In this document: in pieces, positions 29,671-42,645 of the stretch
Layout of the letters: each line of letters begins with the position of its first letter
Position numbering within the stretch: position 1 is the stretch's first letter
Assembly (NCBI RefSeq): GCF_013282575.1
Contig: NZ_JAAAYE010000003.1
Coordinates: 124,001 to 188,000 of the forward strand
Reading direction: 5' to 3'
DNA from: Paraburkholderia sp. NMBU_R16
GTDB lineage: Bacteria; Pseudomonadota; Gammaproteobacteria; Burkholderiales; Burkholderiaceae
DNA length: 64,000 bases
The notes under the pieces: generated by a model
What the model was told of the DNA's origin: nothing
Database searches by the model: none
The model's input: only the letters and a program-made list of their open reading frames with translations
Program-made: the position numbers and the translations under genes

Positions 29671-30735
29671 TCAGGCAAGCCGCCAGCCGATTTCCTCGCC
29701 GCCGCGCAACGGCACGACACAAGCGTCGCCCGCATCGAATTCGGCCGGCAACGCCCACCGCTCGCGCCTGAGCGTTACCTTCGCCGTGTTGCGCGGCAAA
29801 CCGTAGAAGTCGGCGCCGAAAAAGCTTGCAAACCCCTCGAGCTTATCGAGCGCACCCGCCTGCTCGAACGCCTCGGCGTAGAGTTCGAGCGCGTGCAACG
29901 CGGTGTAGCAGCCGGCGCAGCCGCAAGCGTGCTCTTTCGCCCCCTTCGCATGGGGGGCGCTATCGGTACCGAGGAAAAACCGCGGATTGCCCGATGTCGC
30001 TGCAGCCACGAGGGCACGACGGTGGGTTTCGCGCTTGAGCACAGGCAGGCAGTAATAATGCGGCCGGATGCCACCTTGAAAAATGGCGTTGCGATTGTAA
30101 AGCAGGTGGTGAGCCGTGATCGTAGCGCCAAGCTGCCCGTCGGCCGCGCCGTCGTCGCGCACGTAATCGGCGGCATCCTGGGTCGTGATGTGTTCGAACA
30201 CCACTTTGAGCGCGGGAAAATCGCGCCGCAGCGGGATCATGACGCGATCGATAAACACCTTTTCCCGATCGAACAGGTCGATCGACGGATCGGTCACCTC
30301 GCCGTGCACGAGCAGCGGCATGCCCAGTTCCTGCATCGCTTCCAGCGTTTTTGCGCACTTGCCCAGATCGGTTACGCCGGCGTCCGAATTGGTCGTCGCG
30401 CCTGCGGGATACAGCTTTACGCCGTGTACGAAACCGCTTTCGCGGGCCCGCCGGATTTCCTCCGCAGGCGTGTTATCGGTCAGATAAAGCGTCATCAGCG
30501 GCTCGAAGGCGGCGCCTTCGGGCAGCGCACCCAGGATGCGCTCCCGATAACTGCGCGCGGCCTCGGTCGTCGTCACCGGGGGCTTCAGGTTCGGCATGAC
30601 GATGGCCCGGCCGAACTGGCGCGCGGTATGCGGCAGCACCGCGGCAAGCATCGCGCCATCACGCAGATGCAGATGCCAGTCGTCAGGGCGGGCAAAGGTC
30701 AACGAGTCGGGCAAGGAATTCGAAGAGGCAGTCAT
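29671..30735 (-). CDS. pyrC: Dihydroorotase
   Basis: Zn2+ amidohydrolase closing the dihydroorotate ring in pyrimidine synthesis. 354 residues, the E. coli PyrC class. Metal and substrate residues are visible in [14 protein letters not shown], the carbamylated Lys in [30 protein letters not shown] and the catalytic Asp in FLGTDSAPH. Start at MTASSNSL. A 220-bp gap separates it from the divergent amidotransferase gene. Confidence 0.95.
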   Translation of the reverse strand: MTASSNSLPDSLTFARPDDWHLHLRDGAMLAAVLPHTARQFGRAIVMPNLKPPVTTTEAARSYRERILGALPEGAAFEPLMTLYLTDNTPAEEIRRARESGFVHGVKLYPAGATTNSDAGVTDLGKCAKTLEAMQELGMPLLVHGEVTDPSIDLFDREKVFIDRVMIPLRRDFPALKVVFEHITTQDAADYVRDDGAADGQLGATITAHHLLYNRNAIFQGGIRPHYYCLPVLKRETHRRALVAAATSGNPRFFLGTDSAPHAKGAKEHACGCAGCYTALHALELYAEAFEQAGALDKLEGFASFFGADFYGLPRNTAKVTLRRERWALPAEFDAGDACVVPLRGGEEIGWRLA

Positions 30736-30899
30736 GGCAGCGGCAGAACGGAAACAGGAGAAACGGCGCCCCTCGAGAGGCCGCCAAGAGCAACAACGGG
30801 CATATCGGCGCCCGCACGAACGTGGGAAAACCGCAACGCCCGGCCGCGCCGGGCCACTGATTTCGCTTTTTTCGGTCAGCGGCTCGGTATATGCTTCAA

Positions 30900-30911
30900 A
30901 CAATATATTGT
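30900..30911. promoter_or_regulatory. 12-bp palindrome ACAATATATTGT between pyrC and the amidotransferase gene
   Basis: A perfect palindrome that supplies a TACAAT -10 on the minus strand (30907-30912, toward pyrC) and a TATATT-like -10 on plus. It could be a bidirectional promoter core or an operator. The pyrC leader would be about 165 nt. Confidence 0.35.
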
Positions 30912-30956
30912 AGCGGGTCCGTCAATCGGCTCGCCCGTACCGCACGCCCTCGTACC

Positions 30957-31865
30957 ATGTGCCAACTTCTTGGAATGAACTGCGCCGCGCCGACGGACGT
31001 CACGTTCTCCTTCACCGGCTTCGCGGCGCGTGGCGGCGTCACCGACCATCATGCCGACGGCTGGGGCATCGCGTTTTTCGAGGACAAGGCCTGCCGGCTT
31101 TTCATCGATCATCAATCGTCGGCCACCTCGCCGATCGCGGAGATGGTGAAGCGATATCCGATCAAATCGAAAAACACGATCGCCCATATCCGCAAAGCCA
31201 CGCAAGGGCACATCCTGCTCGAAAACTGTCACCCTTTCATGCGTGAACTCTGGGGGCGGCATTGGATATTCGCGCACAACGGCGATCTCGCGGGCTATCG
31301 GCCGACGCTGACAGGTGTCTATCAGCCGGTAGGCACGACCGATAGCGAACTCGCCTTTTGCGCGATCATGCAGGGCTTGCGTCAGGCATTTCCATGCGCG
31401 CAGCCACCGTTGCACGATCTGTTCGCGGCGCTCACCGCGCTCACCCGCGAAGTCACGAATTACGGCGTGTTCAATTTCCTGATGTCGAACGGGCAGGCGC
31501 TGTTCGCTCACTGCTCGACGCACCTGCATTACCTCGTGCGCCGGTGGCCGTTCTCGACGGCGCATCTCATCGACGCCGATATGTCGATCGACTTCGCGCA
31601 ATACACGACGCCGGAAGACCGCGTCGCGGTGATCGCCACTCAGCCGCTGACGGACAACGAGACTTGGACGGCGTTCGAGCCGGGCGATCTGCTGATGTTC
31701 CAGGATGGCGATGTCGCCGCGCGGGCCCATATCCCGGTGCCGCCGTCAGTGCTCGAAAAAGCACGCAACCCCGCGTGCGATCCCACTGCTTCGAGTACGC
31801 GGATCGCTGCCGCGGGCGGCGATCTGGCCGCCGAAGCGGACGACATCGCCGCGTTCGAGTCGTAA
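30957..31865 (+). CDS. Class II glutamine amidotransferase (YafJ-like)
   Basis: 302 residues. The N-terminal nucleophile Cys2 (MCQLLGMNC) is in place, followed by ADGWGIAFFED, HIRKATQG and ENCHPFMRELWGRHWIFAHNGDLAGY, the Ntn-hydrolase glutaminase pattern. There is no fused synthase domain, so the ammonia acceptor is unknown. Matches the YafJ/Gat-II family; asparagine synthase and GlmS are excluded by the missing second domain. Confidence 0.9.
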   Translation: MCQLLGMNCAAPTDVTFSFTGFAARGGVTDHHADGWGIAFFEDKACRLFIDHQSSATSPIAEMVKRYPIKSKNTIAHIRKATQGHILLENCHPFMRELWGRHWIFAHNGDLAGYRPTLTGVYQPVGTTDSELAFCAIMQGLRQAFPCAQPPLHDLFAALTALTREVTNYGVFNFLMSNGQALFAHCSTHLHYLVRRWPFSTAHLIDADMSIDFAQYTTPEDRVAVIATQPLTDNETWTAFEPGDLLMFQDGDVAARAHIPVPPSVLEKARNPACDPTASSTRIAAAGGDLAAEADDIAAFES

Positions 31866-31913
31866 CGGCTGCCGCCGTTGCCGCGGTAGGTCGCCGCGGC
31901 AACGGCTAGCGGC

Positions 31914-32639
31914 TCAATGCAGAATCTTCGCGAGAAAGTCTTTCGCGCGATCCGATTTTGGATTCGCGAAGAAATCCTCCTTGCGATCGTCCTCGACTAT
32001 CGCGCCCCGATCCATGAAGATCACGCGGTGCGCGACTTTCTTCGCAAACCCCATTTCGTGCGTCACGCACATCATGGTCATGCCTTCGCGCGCGAGCTCG
32101 ACCATCACGTCGAGCACCTCGTTGATCATTTCGGGGTCAAGCGCCGAAGTCGGCTCGTCGAACAGCATGGCGACAGGATCCATCGACAACGCTCGCGCGA
32201 TCGCCACACGCTGCTGCTGACCGCCCGAGAGCTGGCCAGGGTACTTGTCGGCGTGTGCCTGCAGGCCGACGCGATCGAGCAGCTTCAGGCCCTTCACCCT
32301 GGCCTCGTCCTTCGAGCGCCCGAGCACCTTCATTTGCGCAAGCGTCAGATTCTCGGTGATCGACAGATGCGGGAAGAGCTCGAAGTGCTGAAACACCATG
32401 CCGACCTTGGCGCGGAGCTTCGAGAGGTTCGTGCCCTTGTCGTTCAGCGACTGCCCGTTGACCACGATATCGCCTTGCTGAAACGGCTCGAGACCATTGA
32501 CCGTTTTGATGAGCGTCGATTTTCCCGAGCCCGACGGCCCGCACACGACGACAACCTCGCCTTTTTTCACTTCGGTCGTGCAATCGGTGAGCACCTGGAA
32601 TTGCCCGTACCACTTCGAAACGTTCTTGATCGAAATCAT
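31914..32639 (-). CDS. gltL: Glutamate/aspartate ABC transporter ATP-binding protein
   Basis: 241 residues. Walker [17 protein letters not shown], signature [15 protein letters not shown], Walker [15 protein letters not shown] and the switch His in [12 protein letters not shown]. Polar amino acid ATPase class. The start overlaps the gltK stop by four bases. Last gene of gltIJKL. Confidence 0.95.
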   Translation of the reverse strand: MISIKNVSKWYGQFQVLTDCTTEVKKGEVVVVCGPSGSGKSTLIKTVNGLEPFQQGDIVVNGQSLNDKGTNLSKLRAKVGMVFQHFELFPHLSITENLTLAQMKVLGRSKDEARVKGLKLLDRVGLQAHADKYPGQLSGGQQQRVAIARALSMDPVAMLFDEPTSALDPEMINEVLDVMVELAREGMTMMCVTHEMGFAKKVAHRVIFMDRGAIVEDDRKEDFFANPKSDRAKDFLAKILH

Positions 32640-33313
32640 CTTGCGACCTTTTTACGGAGTACTTTGACCAGGCTCGACGCCAGCGTACAAATTACGAAAT
32701 AAACCGCGCCCGCGAACAGTACCATCTCGACCATCGTGCCGTCGCGATCGCCGATGTTGGTAGCCGTGCGGAAAAAGTCCGCGAGGCTGATCACATACAC
32801 GAGCGATGTGTCCTGAAAGAGCACGATCGCCTGCGTGAGCAGCAGCGGCACCATCGCGCGAAACGCCTGCGGCAGGATGATGTAGCGCATCGACTGCCCG
32901 TAAGTCATGCCGAGCGCGAACGATGCGTTGACCTGTCCGCGAGAGACCGACTGAATCCCGGCACGGATGATTTCCGAGTAGTAGGCGGCCTCGAACAGGG
33001 AGAACGCCACCATGGCCGAGGCGAGCCGAATGTCGATGTTGGCCGACAGCCCGAGCACGCTTTGGAGGAACTGCGGCACGATCAGGAAGAACCACAGCAG
33101 CACCATGACGAGCGGAATCGAACGGAATACCGTCACATAGCCCCTCGCGAACCAGCCGAGCGGGGCGACGCCTGACAGGCGCATCAGCGCGAGCACGGTG
33201 CCCCACACGATGCCGACGACGATCGCAAGCACCGTGATCTCGAGCGTGACGATGGCCCCGCTCCACAGCGTCGGCAACGCCCCCGCTATGCTGCTCCAAT
33301 CGAATTGATGCAT
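32636..33313 (-). CDS. gltK: Glutamate/aspartate ABC transporter permease
   Basis: 225 residues, several hydrophobic helices with the [17 protein letters not shown] segment ([20 protein letters not shown]) and the EAA-like loop [20 protein letters not shown]. The ATG shares its A with the gltJ TGA stop. HisM/GlnP permease class; pairs with GltJ in the membrane. Confidence 0.94.
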   Translation of the reverse strand: MHQFDWSSIAGALPTLWSGAIVTLEITVLAIVVGIVWGTVLALMRLSGVAPLGWFARGYVTVFRSIPLVMVLLWFFLIVPQFLQSVLGLSANIDIRLASAMVAFSLFEAAYYSEIIRAGIQSVSRGQVNASFALGMTYGQSMRYIILPQAFRAMVPLLLTQAIVLFQDTSLVYVISLADFFRTATNIGDRDGTMVEMVLFAGAVYFVICTLASSLVKVLRKKVAR

Positions 33314-34053
33314 CACTTGCCTCCGATGTAGCCGGGCAGGCGGCTCTTATATTCGATGAAGCGCATGATGCCCATGACGACCAGGTTGATGACGACATAA
33401 GCGAGCGTGACCGCGATGAACGACTCGTAGGTCTGTGCCGTATAGTCGACGAGTTGCCGGGCTTGCGCCGACAGATCGAGCAGACCGATCGTCGAGGCCA
33501 CGGCCGAGTTCTTGAAGACATTCAGGAACTCGGAGGTCAGCGGCGGCACGATGATCCGGTAGGCCACGGGCAACAGCACGTAACGGTACGTCTGCCATTG
33601 CGTGAGCCCGAGCGCGAGACCCGCGGCACGCTGCCCGCGCGGCAACGCCTCGATGCCGGAGCGAACCTGCTCGCACACACGCGCGGACGTGAACAGGCCG
33701 AGACAGATGATGGACGACGAAAAGAATTGCGCGCCGGGCGGCAACTGTTTGAACCATGTGCCGATCGAAACGGGCAACAACTCCGGAACGACGAGATACC
33801 AGATAAAAAACTGGACGATGAGCGGGACGTTACGGAAGACCGCGACATAGCCGGTCGCGAAACCCGATAGCGTACGGTTAGGCACCGTGCGCAACACACC
33901 GACGATCGAACCGACGATGAGGGCGATCACCCAGGCCGACAGCGACACCGTCACCGTCACGCGCATGCCGGAGAGCAGCCACCCGAGATAGGTCGTCGGT
34001 TCGCCGGTCGACACGGGCTGAAGCAAAACGCCCCAGTTCCAGTGATAGGACAT
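33313..34053 (-). CDS. gltJ: Glutamate/aspartate ABC transporter permease
   Basis: 246 residues, N-terminus [20 protein letters not shown], which is characteristic of GltJ. Helices include [20 protein letters not shown] and the EAA loop [21 protein letters not shown]. Overlaps gltK by one base. Separated from gltI by a terminator-like hairpin that should lower its expression relative to the binding protein. Confidence 0.95.
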   Translation of the reverse strand: MSYHWNWGVLLQPVSTGEPTTYLGWLLSGMRVTVTVSLSAWVIALIVGSIVGVLRTVPNRTLSGFATGYVAVFRNVPLIVQFFIWYLVVPELLPVSIGTWFKQLPPGAQFFSSSIICLGLFTSARVCEQVRSGIEALPRGQRAAGLALGLTQWQTYRYVLLPVAYRIIVPPLTSEFLNVFKNSAVASTIGLLDLSAQARQLVDYTAQTYESFIAVTLAYVVINLVVMGIMRFIEYKSRLPGYIGGK

Positions 34054-34068
34054 GATGAGACTCCAACG

Positions 34069-34101
34069 AAAAGAACGGAAGGAGCGAGGCCCCTTCCGTT
34101 C
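34069..34101 (-). terminator. Attenuating hairpin between gltI and gltJ
   Basis: On the minus strand GAACGGAAGG/CCTTCCGTTC, a 10-bp perfect stem with a 9-base loop, followed by TTTTCG. It lies 32 bp after the gltI stop and inside the operon, a typical place for partial termination that keeps the binding protein in excess. Confidence 0.7.
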
Positions 34102-34133
34102 GATTCAACTTCCAACCGATGCGGATGTGCCGA

Positions 34134-35030
34134 TCAATCGATCGCTTTGTCGTTCGGGTTCTTGAACAGCGCCTTCATGTCGTCGCTTTCCGGGAAGTTC
34201 AGATTGAGCCCCTTCGGCGGAATCGGCGATTCGAACCACTTCTTGTAGCTCTTGTCCGCCTCGCCCGATGTTTCGAACTTGGCTATCGCATCGTCGACGA
34301 CCTTCTTGAATGCCGGATCGTCCTTACGCATCATGCAGCCATAGGCTTCACGCGACTGCGGCGTGCCGACGATCACCCACTCGCCCGGATTGTGTGCTTT
34401 GGCGCGCTCGCCCGCGAGCAGTGCATCGTCCATCATGAACGCGACGGCACGGCCCGATTCGAGCGTATGGAACGAATCGCCATGATCCTTCGCGCTGATG
34501 ATGTTCATACCCATGTTCTTGTCCTGATTCATCTTGCGCAGCAGACGCTCGGACGTGGTACCGGCCGTCGTCACGACGGTTTTACCCTTCAGATCGTCGA
34601 AATCCTTGACGCCCGAATCCTTTTTGGTCATGAGCCGCGTGCCGATCACGAAGAACGTGTCCGAAAAGGCGGCTTGCTGCTGCCGCTCCTTGTTGTTCGT
34701 CGTCGAGCCGCATTCGATATCGACGGTGCCGTTCTGCACGAGCGGAATACGGTTTTGCGAGGTGACCGGAATATTCTTCACCTGCAGGTTCGGCATGTTG
34801 AGCTTCTTTTTGACCGCATCGACGACCGCCATTTGAACGTCGCGCGCGTAGCCCACGACGTCTTGCTTCTCGTCGTAATAGGAAAACGGAATCGACGATT
34901 CGCGGTGGCCGAGCGCGATGACGCCCGTGTCCTTGATCTTTTTCAGCGTGCCCGAGTCTTGCGCGAGCGCGCTGCCCGCGACGAGGGTACATACGGCGGC
35001 AAACAATACAGCTGTCTTCTTGATCTTCAT
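34134..35030 (-). CDS. gltI: Glutamate/aspartate periplasmic binding protein
   Basis: 298 residues with a Sec signal peptide (MKIKKTAVLFAAVCTLVAGSA, cleavage after ALA). The mature part begins QDSGTLKKIKDTGVIALGHR; family blocks SIPFSYYDEKQDVVGYARDV and DIECGSTTNNKERQQQAAFS follow. Captures L-Glu/L-Asp in the periplasm for GltJKL. First gene of the operon; gdhA follows upstream in the same direction, linking glutamate uptake and catabolism. Confidence 0.95.
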   Translation of the reverse strand: MKIKKTAVLFAAVCTLVAGSALAQDSGTLKKIKDTGVIALGHRESSIPFSYYDEKQDVVGYARDVQMAVVDAVKKKLNMPNLQVKNIPVTSQNRIPLVQNGTVDIECGSTTNNKERQQQAAFSDTFFVIGTRLMTKKDSGVKDFDDLKGKTVVTTAGTTSERLLRKMNQDKNMGMNIISAKDHGDSFHTLESGRAVAFMMDDALLAGERAKAHNPGEWVIVGTPQSREAYGCMMRKDDPAFKKVVDDAIAKFETSGEADKSYKKWFESPIPPKGLNLNFPESDDMKALFKNPNDKAID

Positions 35031-35251
35031 TGTGGCGATCTCCTTTGGCCTGAACCGGCGCCAGTGTATCAAGTTACCTTTTTGAAAGCATCGGATTTGC
35101 GCAAATGCCTTTTCGCGCCGCGAGTCTCGTGCCCGCTCGGATGAGGAAACGGGCGACACCGATCGATGTCGCCCGCGTCGAGGTGCCGGCAGCGCCGCCT
35201 CGTGCGCGGCATGCCGGACAACAGGGGAAAAGCTTCCCGGGATAACCGGTA

Positions 35252-36556
35252 TCAGGGGTAAAGCCCGCGCATTTCGCGCGCCATCAGAATGCGCTTGCAC
35301 GCCACGATGAACGCCGCGGTGCGCATCGAAACCTTGTTTTCGCTCGCCACCTGCCAGACGGCGTTGAACGCTTCGCGCATGACGCGCTCGAGGCGCTGGT
35401 TGATCTCGTCTTCGGTCCAGAAGAAGCTCGAGAAATCCTGCACCCACTCGAAGTACGACACGGTCACGCCGCCGGCATTGGCCACGACGTCGGGGATCAC
35501 CAACACGCCCTTGTCGTGGAGGATGTCGTCCGCCGCGGTCGTCGTCGGACCGTTCGCACCTTCGACGACGATCTTCGTCTTGATCCTGGACGCGTTCTTC
35601 TCGGTGATCTGGTTTTCGAGCGCGGCAGGGATCAGGATATCGGTCTCGATCGTCCAGAATTCGTCGCTGCTGACCGGGTCCGCACCCGTGAAGCCGCCGA
35701 CGCCGCCCGTTTTCGCAACATGCTCGAGCAGCGCGACGGTGTCGATACCGCTCGCCCTATATAGCGAGCCAGTGTGATCCTGCACCGAAATCACCTTGGC
35801 GCCGGCTTCCTGGAAAAGGCGCGCCGCGATGCCGCCCACGTTGCCGAAGCCCTGCACGGCCACACGCGCGCCTTCGATGCTCAAGCCCACCCGGCGCGCG
35901 GCTTCCGTGCCTACCACGAACACACCGCGCCCGGTCGCTTCGCGGCGGCCCAACGAGCCGCCCAGCGTGATCGGTTTGCCCGTCACGACGCCCGTGGCCG
36001 TTTGGCCCTGGTTCATCGAGTACGTGTCCATCATCCACGCCATGATCTGCTCGTTCGTATTGACGTCCGGCGCGGGGATATCGGTATTCGGCCCGATGAT
36101 GATGCCGATCTCGCTCGTATAGCGACGCGTGACCCGCTCGAGCTCGCCGCGCGAAAGCTTGCGCGGATCGACGCGGATGCCGCCTTTCGCACCGCCGTAG
36201 GGAACGTTCACGGCTGCGTTCTTCACCGACATCCAGGCGGACAGCGCCATGACTTCGGAGAGCGTCACATCCTGGTGATAGCGCACGCCGCCCTTGCCCG
36301 GGCCGCGCGAGACATTGTGTTGAACACGATAGCCTTCGAAATGCGCGACGGTGCCGTTGTCGAGTTCGATCGGCACATCGACGATCAGGATGCGTTTGGG
36401 GCGCTTCAGGGTTTCGATCCAGCGGGAAAGCGAGCCGAGATACGGCGCGACGCGGTCGACCTGACGCAGGTAATTGCCCCAGGGACCTAGATCGTCAGCA
36501 TGCAGATACGAAGGGATGGATTGCGTAAGTGCGTCTGACGGCAGTGGCGATGACAT
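35252..36556 (-). CDS. gdhA: Glutamate dehydrogenase (Glu/Leu/Phe/Val family)
   Basis: 434 residues. The catalytic region shows [29 protein letters not shown] and [20 protein letters not shown]. The Rossmann domain has [17 protein letters not shown] with an acidic-free end that does not settle NAD versus NADP use. [13 protein letters not shown] start is supported by GGAG. A weak hairpin with GGGCGACA arms lies at 35150-35173 past the stop. Neighbouring gltIJKL imports its substrate. Confidence 0.94.
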   Translation of the reverse strand: MSSPLPSDALTQSIPSYLHADDLGPWGNYLRQVDRVAPYLGSLSRWIETLKRPKRILIVDVPIELDNGTVAHFEGYRVQHNVSRGPGKGGVRYHQDVTLSEVMALSAWMSVKNAAVNVPYGGAKGGIRVDPRKLSRGELERVTRRYTSEIGIIIGPNTDIPAPDVNTNEQIMAWMMDTYSMNQGQTATGVVTGKPITLGGSLGRREATGRGVFVVGTEAARRVGLSIEGARVAVQGFGNVGGIAARLFQEAGAKVISVQDHTGSLYRASGIDTVALLEHVAKTGGVGGFTGADPVSSDEFWTIETDILIPAALENQITEKNASRIKTKIVVEGANGPTTTAADDILHDKGVLVIPDVVANAGGVTVSYFEWVQDFSSFFWTEDEINQRLERVMREAFNAVWQVASENKVSMRTAAFIVACKRILMAREMRGLYP

Positions 36557-36729
36557 GAAGACTCCAACGGTCACGGAATGAGCGCCATTGTCGGAAAACC
36601 GCTTTTTGAAATCCAATGCCGTATGGTCATCCCGTTATGCGTTTTTTGCATGACAGCCGGACGTCGCAATCGGTGCGGTTTTGCTGTGTCCTTTTCGCGT
36701 CCGAGCCTTCACCCGCGGCCAACGCTTGC

Positions 36730-36735
36730 TACAAC
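36730..36735 (+). promoter_or_regulatory. -10 TACAAC of the helical-repeat protein gene
   Basis: TTCACC about 16 bp upstream of TACAAC forms a reasonable sigma-70 promoter, about 30 bp before the ATG at 36766. No TTCG-N16-TTCG box was found in the 209-bp gap to gdhA. Confidence 0.4.
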
Positions 36736-36765
36736 CGGAACTGTCGAATCCGAAAGGAACACATC

Positions 36766-38202
36766 ATGAGCGTCCAAGGGCCCAATGGGTGGGCGGGAGG
36801 GCAAACTCCGCCCGGGGGGTATCCCGACGATCAGCCCGGCGTGCATGGCACGCCGCAGGGCAATTCGCCACCGCCCCCCGGTTATCCACCGCCGCCGCCC
36901 GGTTCCCCTCCACCCGGCGCTTGGCCGAACGGCGGACAGTTCTCGAACGCGCCTCAGTGGGGACCAGGATCGGCCCGCGGCGCCCAGTTCCGGGAAAGCG
37001 GCGCACGCCTTGCGGAGGTCGGCGCCCAGGTGGCGGGCAGAGTAGGCGACTGGCTGGGCAAGACGGCCAAAAAGCTTCTGCCGCCTGAAAAGGCCGTAGC
37101 GAACGGAGCGAAGGTATCGTGGGTCCTCGAGAACTATGGCTTGCACCCAAGCTACCGTCCCGAACTCGAGAGACTCGCCGCCGAGGGGGCCCAGGCAAGG
37201 GAGCGGGCCGTCAAAGCCGTGTTGGCTCCTCATCCGCCCGGCGACATGATTGCGCAAGTCGCGCGCGACCGATTCGGAATCAACGATCAGCGAAACGTCA
37301 CGAGGCTGCGTTGGAACGTAGCTCAGGATCTCGTCCGTCAGCATCGTATTACACCGGATGACGCCATGACGAGGTGCGGGCTGCCTGAATCGGCGCGCGA
37401 GGATCTCATGGAGATCGCGCTCGAGGGCCCGGCACGACACGCCGTGCAACAAGGCTATGCGATCACCCCTGCGATGATCCGTGAGATCGCCAACGCTCAC
37501 GGCATCGGCGGGAACCCGATGGATGTCATGCGGTTGACGGCTTACGCCGCCGCGCATCGATGGAACCAGGAGGCGCAGAGCGCCGCGATGTACAGGATGC
37601 CGCCGCCGCCCTTTGAGCCGATTGCCTCGCAATATGGCATTCATCCAGACGTGCTGCGAACCGTTTTGGCCGCTGTTGCGATCGAACAAGGGGAGCCGAT
37701 CGACTCCATCATGTACCGGCTCGGGTTGCCGCCCAATACACGTATGCAGCTCGAGGCTCACGCCATGGAAAAGGGCCCCGCAAGTCTTTCCGCAGCCCAG
37801 CAACAGATCCCCCCGTGGCAGCTTGCCCGCCAATACGGCATCAGCGATCCGCTCGGTAGCGGACTCGAGCGTGCAGCATTACGCGGACCCATCGGCGCCG
37901 CCGTTCGAGCCGACTTGCAAGCACACGTCGACATCGGAGAAATATCGCGCAGGTACGGCATCACGCCGGCGGCTATCCAAGCGGCACACGGCACGCCGCT
38001 GAACGAAATTTTCCTGAATCCATCGCTGTCCACCGAGCAACGCCAACGTGCCAACGCGCAACTCGCGCACATTCTCCTCGATGGCCGGGCCGGCGAGGCA
38101 TTGCGCGCCGGAGCCGATATAAGCGTTGTCGTGAAGAACTACGGCATCGACCAGCCCACTGTAGAGGCGTACTCGAAACGAATGCAGTACCGGCAACCGT
38201 AA
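36766..38202 (+). CDS. Proline-rich protein with repeated (Y/F)GI-x-P helical units, unknown function
   Basis: 478 residues, no family recognised. Residues 1-60 are Pro/Gly-rich and probably disordered (PPPPGYPPPPPGSPPPGAWP). From about 117 a motif of aromatic-Gly-(Ile/Leu)-x-x-Pro recurs: NYGLHP (123), RFGIND (169), AHGIGGNP (244), QYGIHP (289), QYGISDP (356), RYGITP (396) and NYGIDQP (458), with weaker copies RCGLPE and RLGLPP. Between copies L-x3-A-x2-GP recurs (LMEIALEGPA, LEAHAMEKGPA, LERAALRGP). Each unit looks like paired helices resembling helix-turn-helix. No signal peptide or membrane segment. AGGA site 8 bp before the ATG. It stands alone, between gdhA and a LysR gene, and could be a secreted effector or a nucleic-acid-binding array; neither is shown. 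Confidence 0.7.
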   Translation: MSVQGPNGWAGGQTPPGGYPDDQPGVHGTPQGNSPPPPGYPPPPPGSPPPGAWPNGGQFSNAPQWGPGSARGAQFRESGARLAEVGAQVAGRVGDWLGKTAKKLLPPEKAVANGAKVSWVLENYGLHPSYRPELERLAAEGAQARERAVKAVLAPHPPGDMIAQVARDRFGINDQRNVTRLRWNVAQDLVRQHRITPDDAMTRCGLPESAREDLMEIALEGPARHAVQQGYAITPAMIREIANAHGIGGNPMDVMRLTAYAAAHRWNQEAQSAAMYRMPPPPFEPIASQYGIHPDVLRTVLAAVAIEQGEPIDSIMYRLGLPPNTRMQLEAHAMEKGPASLSAAQQQIPPWQLARQYGISDPLGSGLERAALRGPIGAAVRADLQAHVDIGEISRRYGITPAAIQAAHGTPLNEIFLNPSLSTEQRQRANAQLAHILLDGRAGEALRAGADISVVVKNYGIDQPTVEAYSKRMQYRQP

Positions 38203-38222
38203 AGCCCGCGGCCCGGATAGCC

Positions 38223-39185
38223 TCACGTCCCGGCCGCGCCCGCTTCCAGTTCGTTCGCCACGACGTCCCATAGCCGGCGCACGAGCGCACGGCGCGGGTC
38301 GTCTCCGGCGACGGCAAGCTTGTCGCGGTATAGCCGGATCTCCATCGTCAGCGTGAAGCGGGCCGTCGCCGCCCCGCGCGCGGGGCGGTCGAGCCGCAGC
38401 AAATCGCCGGCCGCCACCGCGTCTTCCACTGCGCTGTGCGGCAGGAACGCAATCCCATGTCCGGCGATTGCCATCGCCTTCAACGCCTCTGCCATGTCGG
38501 TCTCATAGATGCGATCGAGATAGAGACGCTCCGACGCATTCGCGACGATCACCTCCGTCATGCGCCCGAGATAGGCATTCTGCGTGTATGAGAGATACGG
38601 CACCGGTGCATCGGGCGTGCCGGGCAATTGATGGCGGGCACGCCCGGCGCGGGCCGGCGCCGAGAACGGGCTGATGGGCTCGAAGCCGAGCGTCAGCATG
38701 TCGTAGCGGGCCGGATCGAGCGCGACCGGATGGCTCGGATGGTGATAGCCCATGACGAGATCGCACCCGCCTTCGACGAGCGACAGCACCGCATCATGCA
38801 CGTTCAGCGCCCGCAGCCGCGTATGCACCGGCCCCATGCGGGCCTCGATACGCTGCAGCCAATGCGGGAAATAGGTGAGCGACAGCGTGTGCGGCACGGC
38901 GAATTCGATCGTCGCCGCCGGAGCGCCGATATGCCCGCGCAAAACGATTCTCGCTTCGTGCATCTGCGAAAGCATCGCGAGCGCCTGCTCGTAGAACACT
39001 TCGCCGGCCTGCGTGAGCCGCGTCGGATAGACCGAGCGGTCGATGAGCTCAGTGCCGAGCCACGCCTCGAGCGCCTGGATGCGCCGCGAAAACGCGGGCT
39101 GCGTCACGTGCCGCAGCTCGGCCGAACGGCTGAAGCTGCGCGTCTCCGCCAGCGAGACGAAATCCTCGAGCCATTTCAGTTCCAT
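38223..39185 (-). CDS. LysR-family transcriptional regulator
   Basis: 320 residues. N-terminal winged helix MELKWLEDFVSLAETRSFSR, AELRHVTQPAFSRRIQALE and LIDRS, then a periplasmic-binding-like sensor domain (TIEFAVPHTLSLTYFPHWLQ). Divergent from the MFS transporter gene across 385 bp, so it probably controls that gene. Start at MELKW; upstream in-frame codons lack a ribosome site. Confidence 0.9.
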   Translation of the reverse strand: MELKWLEDFVSLAETRSFSRSAELRHVTQPAFSRRIQALEAWLGTELIDRSVYPTRLTQAGEVFYEQALAMLSQMHEARIVLRGHIGAPAATIEFAVPHTLSLTYFPHWLQRIEARMGPVHTRLRALNVHDAVLSLVEGGCDLVMGYHHPSHPVALDPARYDMLTLGFEPISPFSAPARAGRARHQLPGTPDAPVPYLSYTQNAYLGRMTEVIVANASERLYLDRIYETDMAEALKAMAIAGHGIAFLPHSAVEDAVAAGDLLRLDRPARGAATARFTLTMEIRLYRDKLAVAGDDPRRALVRRLWDVVANELEAGAAGT

Positions 39186-39570
39186 AAGAGCATCGGCCAA
39201 AAACCGCCGCGGCGGCAACGCCTCGCATTGTACTGTCGCCGGTATCCGCTGCGCCGCGCCCTTGACCAAGGGATCCGCCGGTTTGCGCAGAAGATTGGCG
39301 CGGCGCACCATCGAAGCGCGCGCCGCGCACGGGTGCAGTGCCGATTGCGCACGGCAGGTGCGCATGGCTGGGCCGCGCACCATTAAAGCCGCGGCGCACG
39401 CGCTGGGCCTCGGTTCTGCGCTCCCTTCGCACTGCGCCAAGCCCCACGCGCCTCGCGCGAGTGTGCCTCCGGTGATGCGGCCATATGGCACAGCCCTTGC
39501 ATAACCACGCCGTCGCGCTGCACTGCAAAATAACAAGGCGCATCTTTCTCCGATCACCCGCGAGGCTGTC
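39186..39570. other. 385-bp divergent regulatory region, LysR regulator / MFS transporter
   Basis: No ORF is supported. It holds GAGG at about 39561 before the MFS ATG and an imperfect dyad TTGCA-N22-TGCAA (39497-39528) about 45 bp upstream of that ATG, which could be part of a LysR operator. Otherwise only GC-rich sequence with several GCGC-rich short repeats. Confidence 0.45.
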
Positions 39571-42560
<2,990 letters not shown>

Positions 42561-42645
42561 CCGGGGTTCCCCCGTTGCCCGCGTTGCCGCTCCACGCCCC
42601 GACCGCGTGGCGCTTGCGGCGACGCCTCTCGTAGCGGCCCGGGTC

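Noticed and set aside
30957-31865. Asparagine synthetase or GlmS
   Set aside because: Only the glutaminase domain is present; about 300 residues with no synthetase or SIS domain.
36557-36765. A PIP box upstream of the helical-repeat protein
   Set aside because: TTCGC occurs in this gap (in TTTTCGCG), but no second TTCGC half-site lies 15 bases away; only a sigma-70-like promoter is supported.
36766-38202. TAL-effector or BAT-type DNA-binding repeats
   Set aside because: TAL/BAT repeats are regular 33-34-residue units with a base-specifying pair; here spacing varies from about 29 to 62 residues and the consensus differs.
39497-39528. A definite LysR operator
   Set aside because: The TTGCA/TGCAA dyad spans more than the usual T-N11-A box, and only one copy is seen; kept only as a weak note in the intergenic entry.
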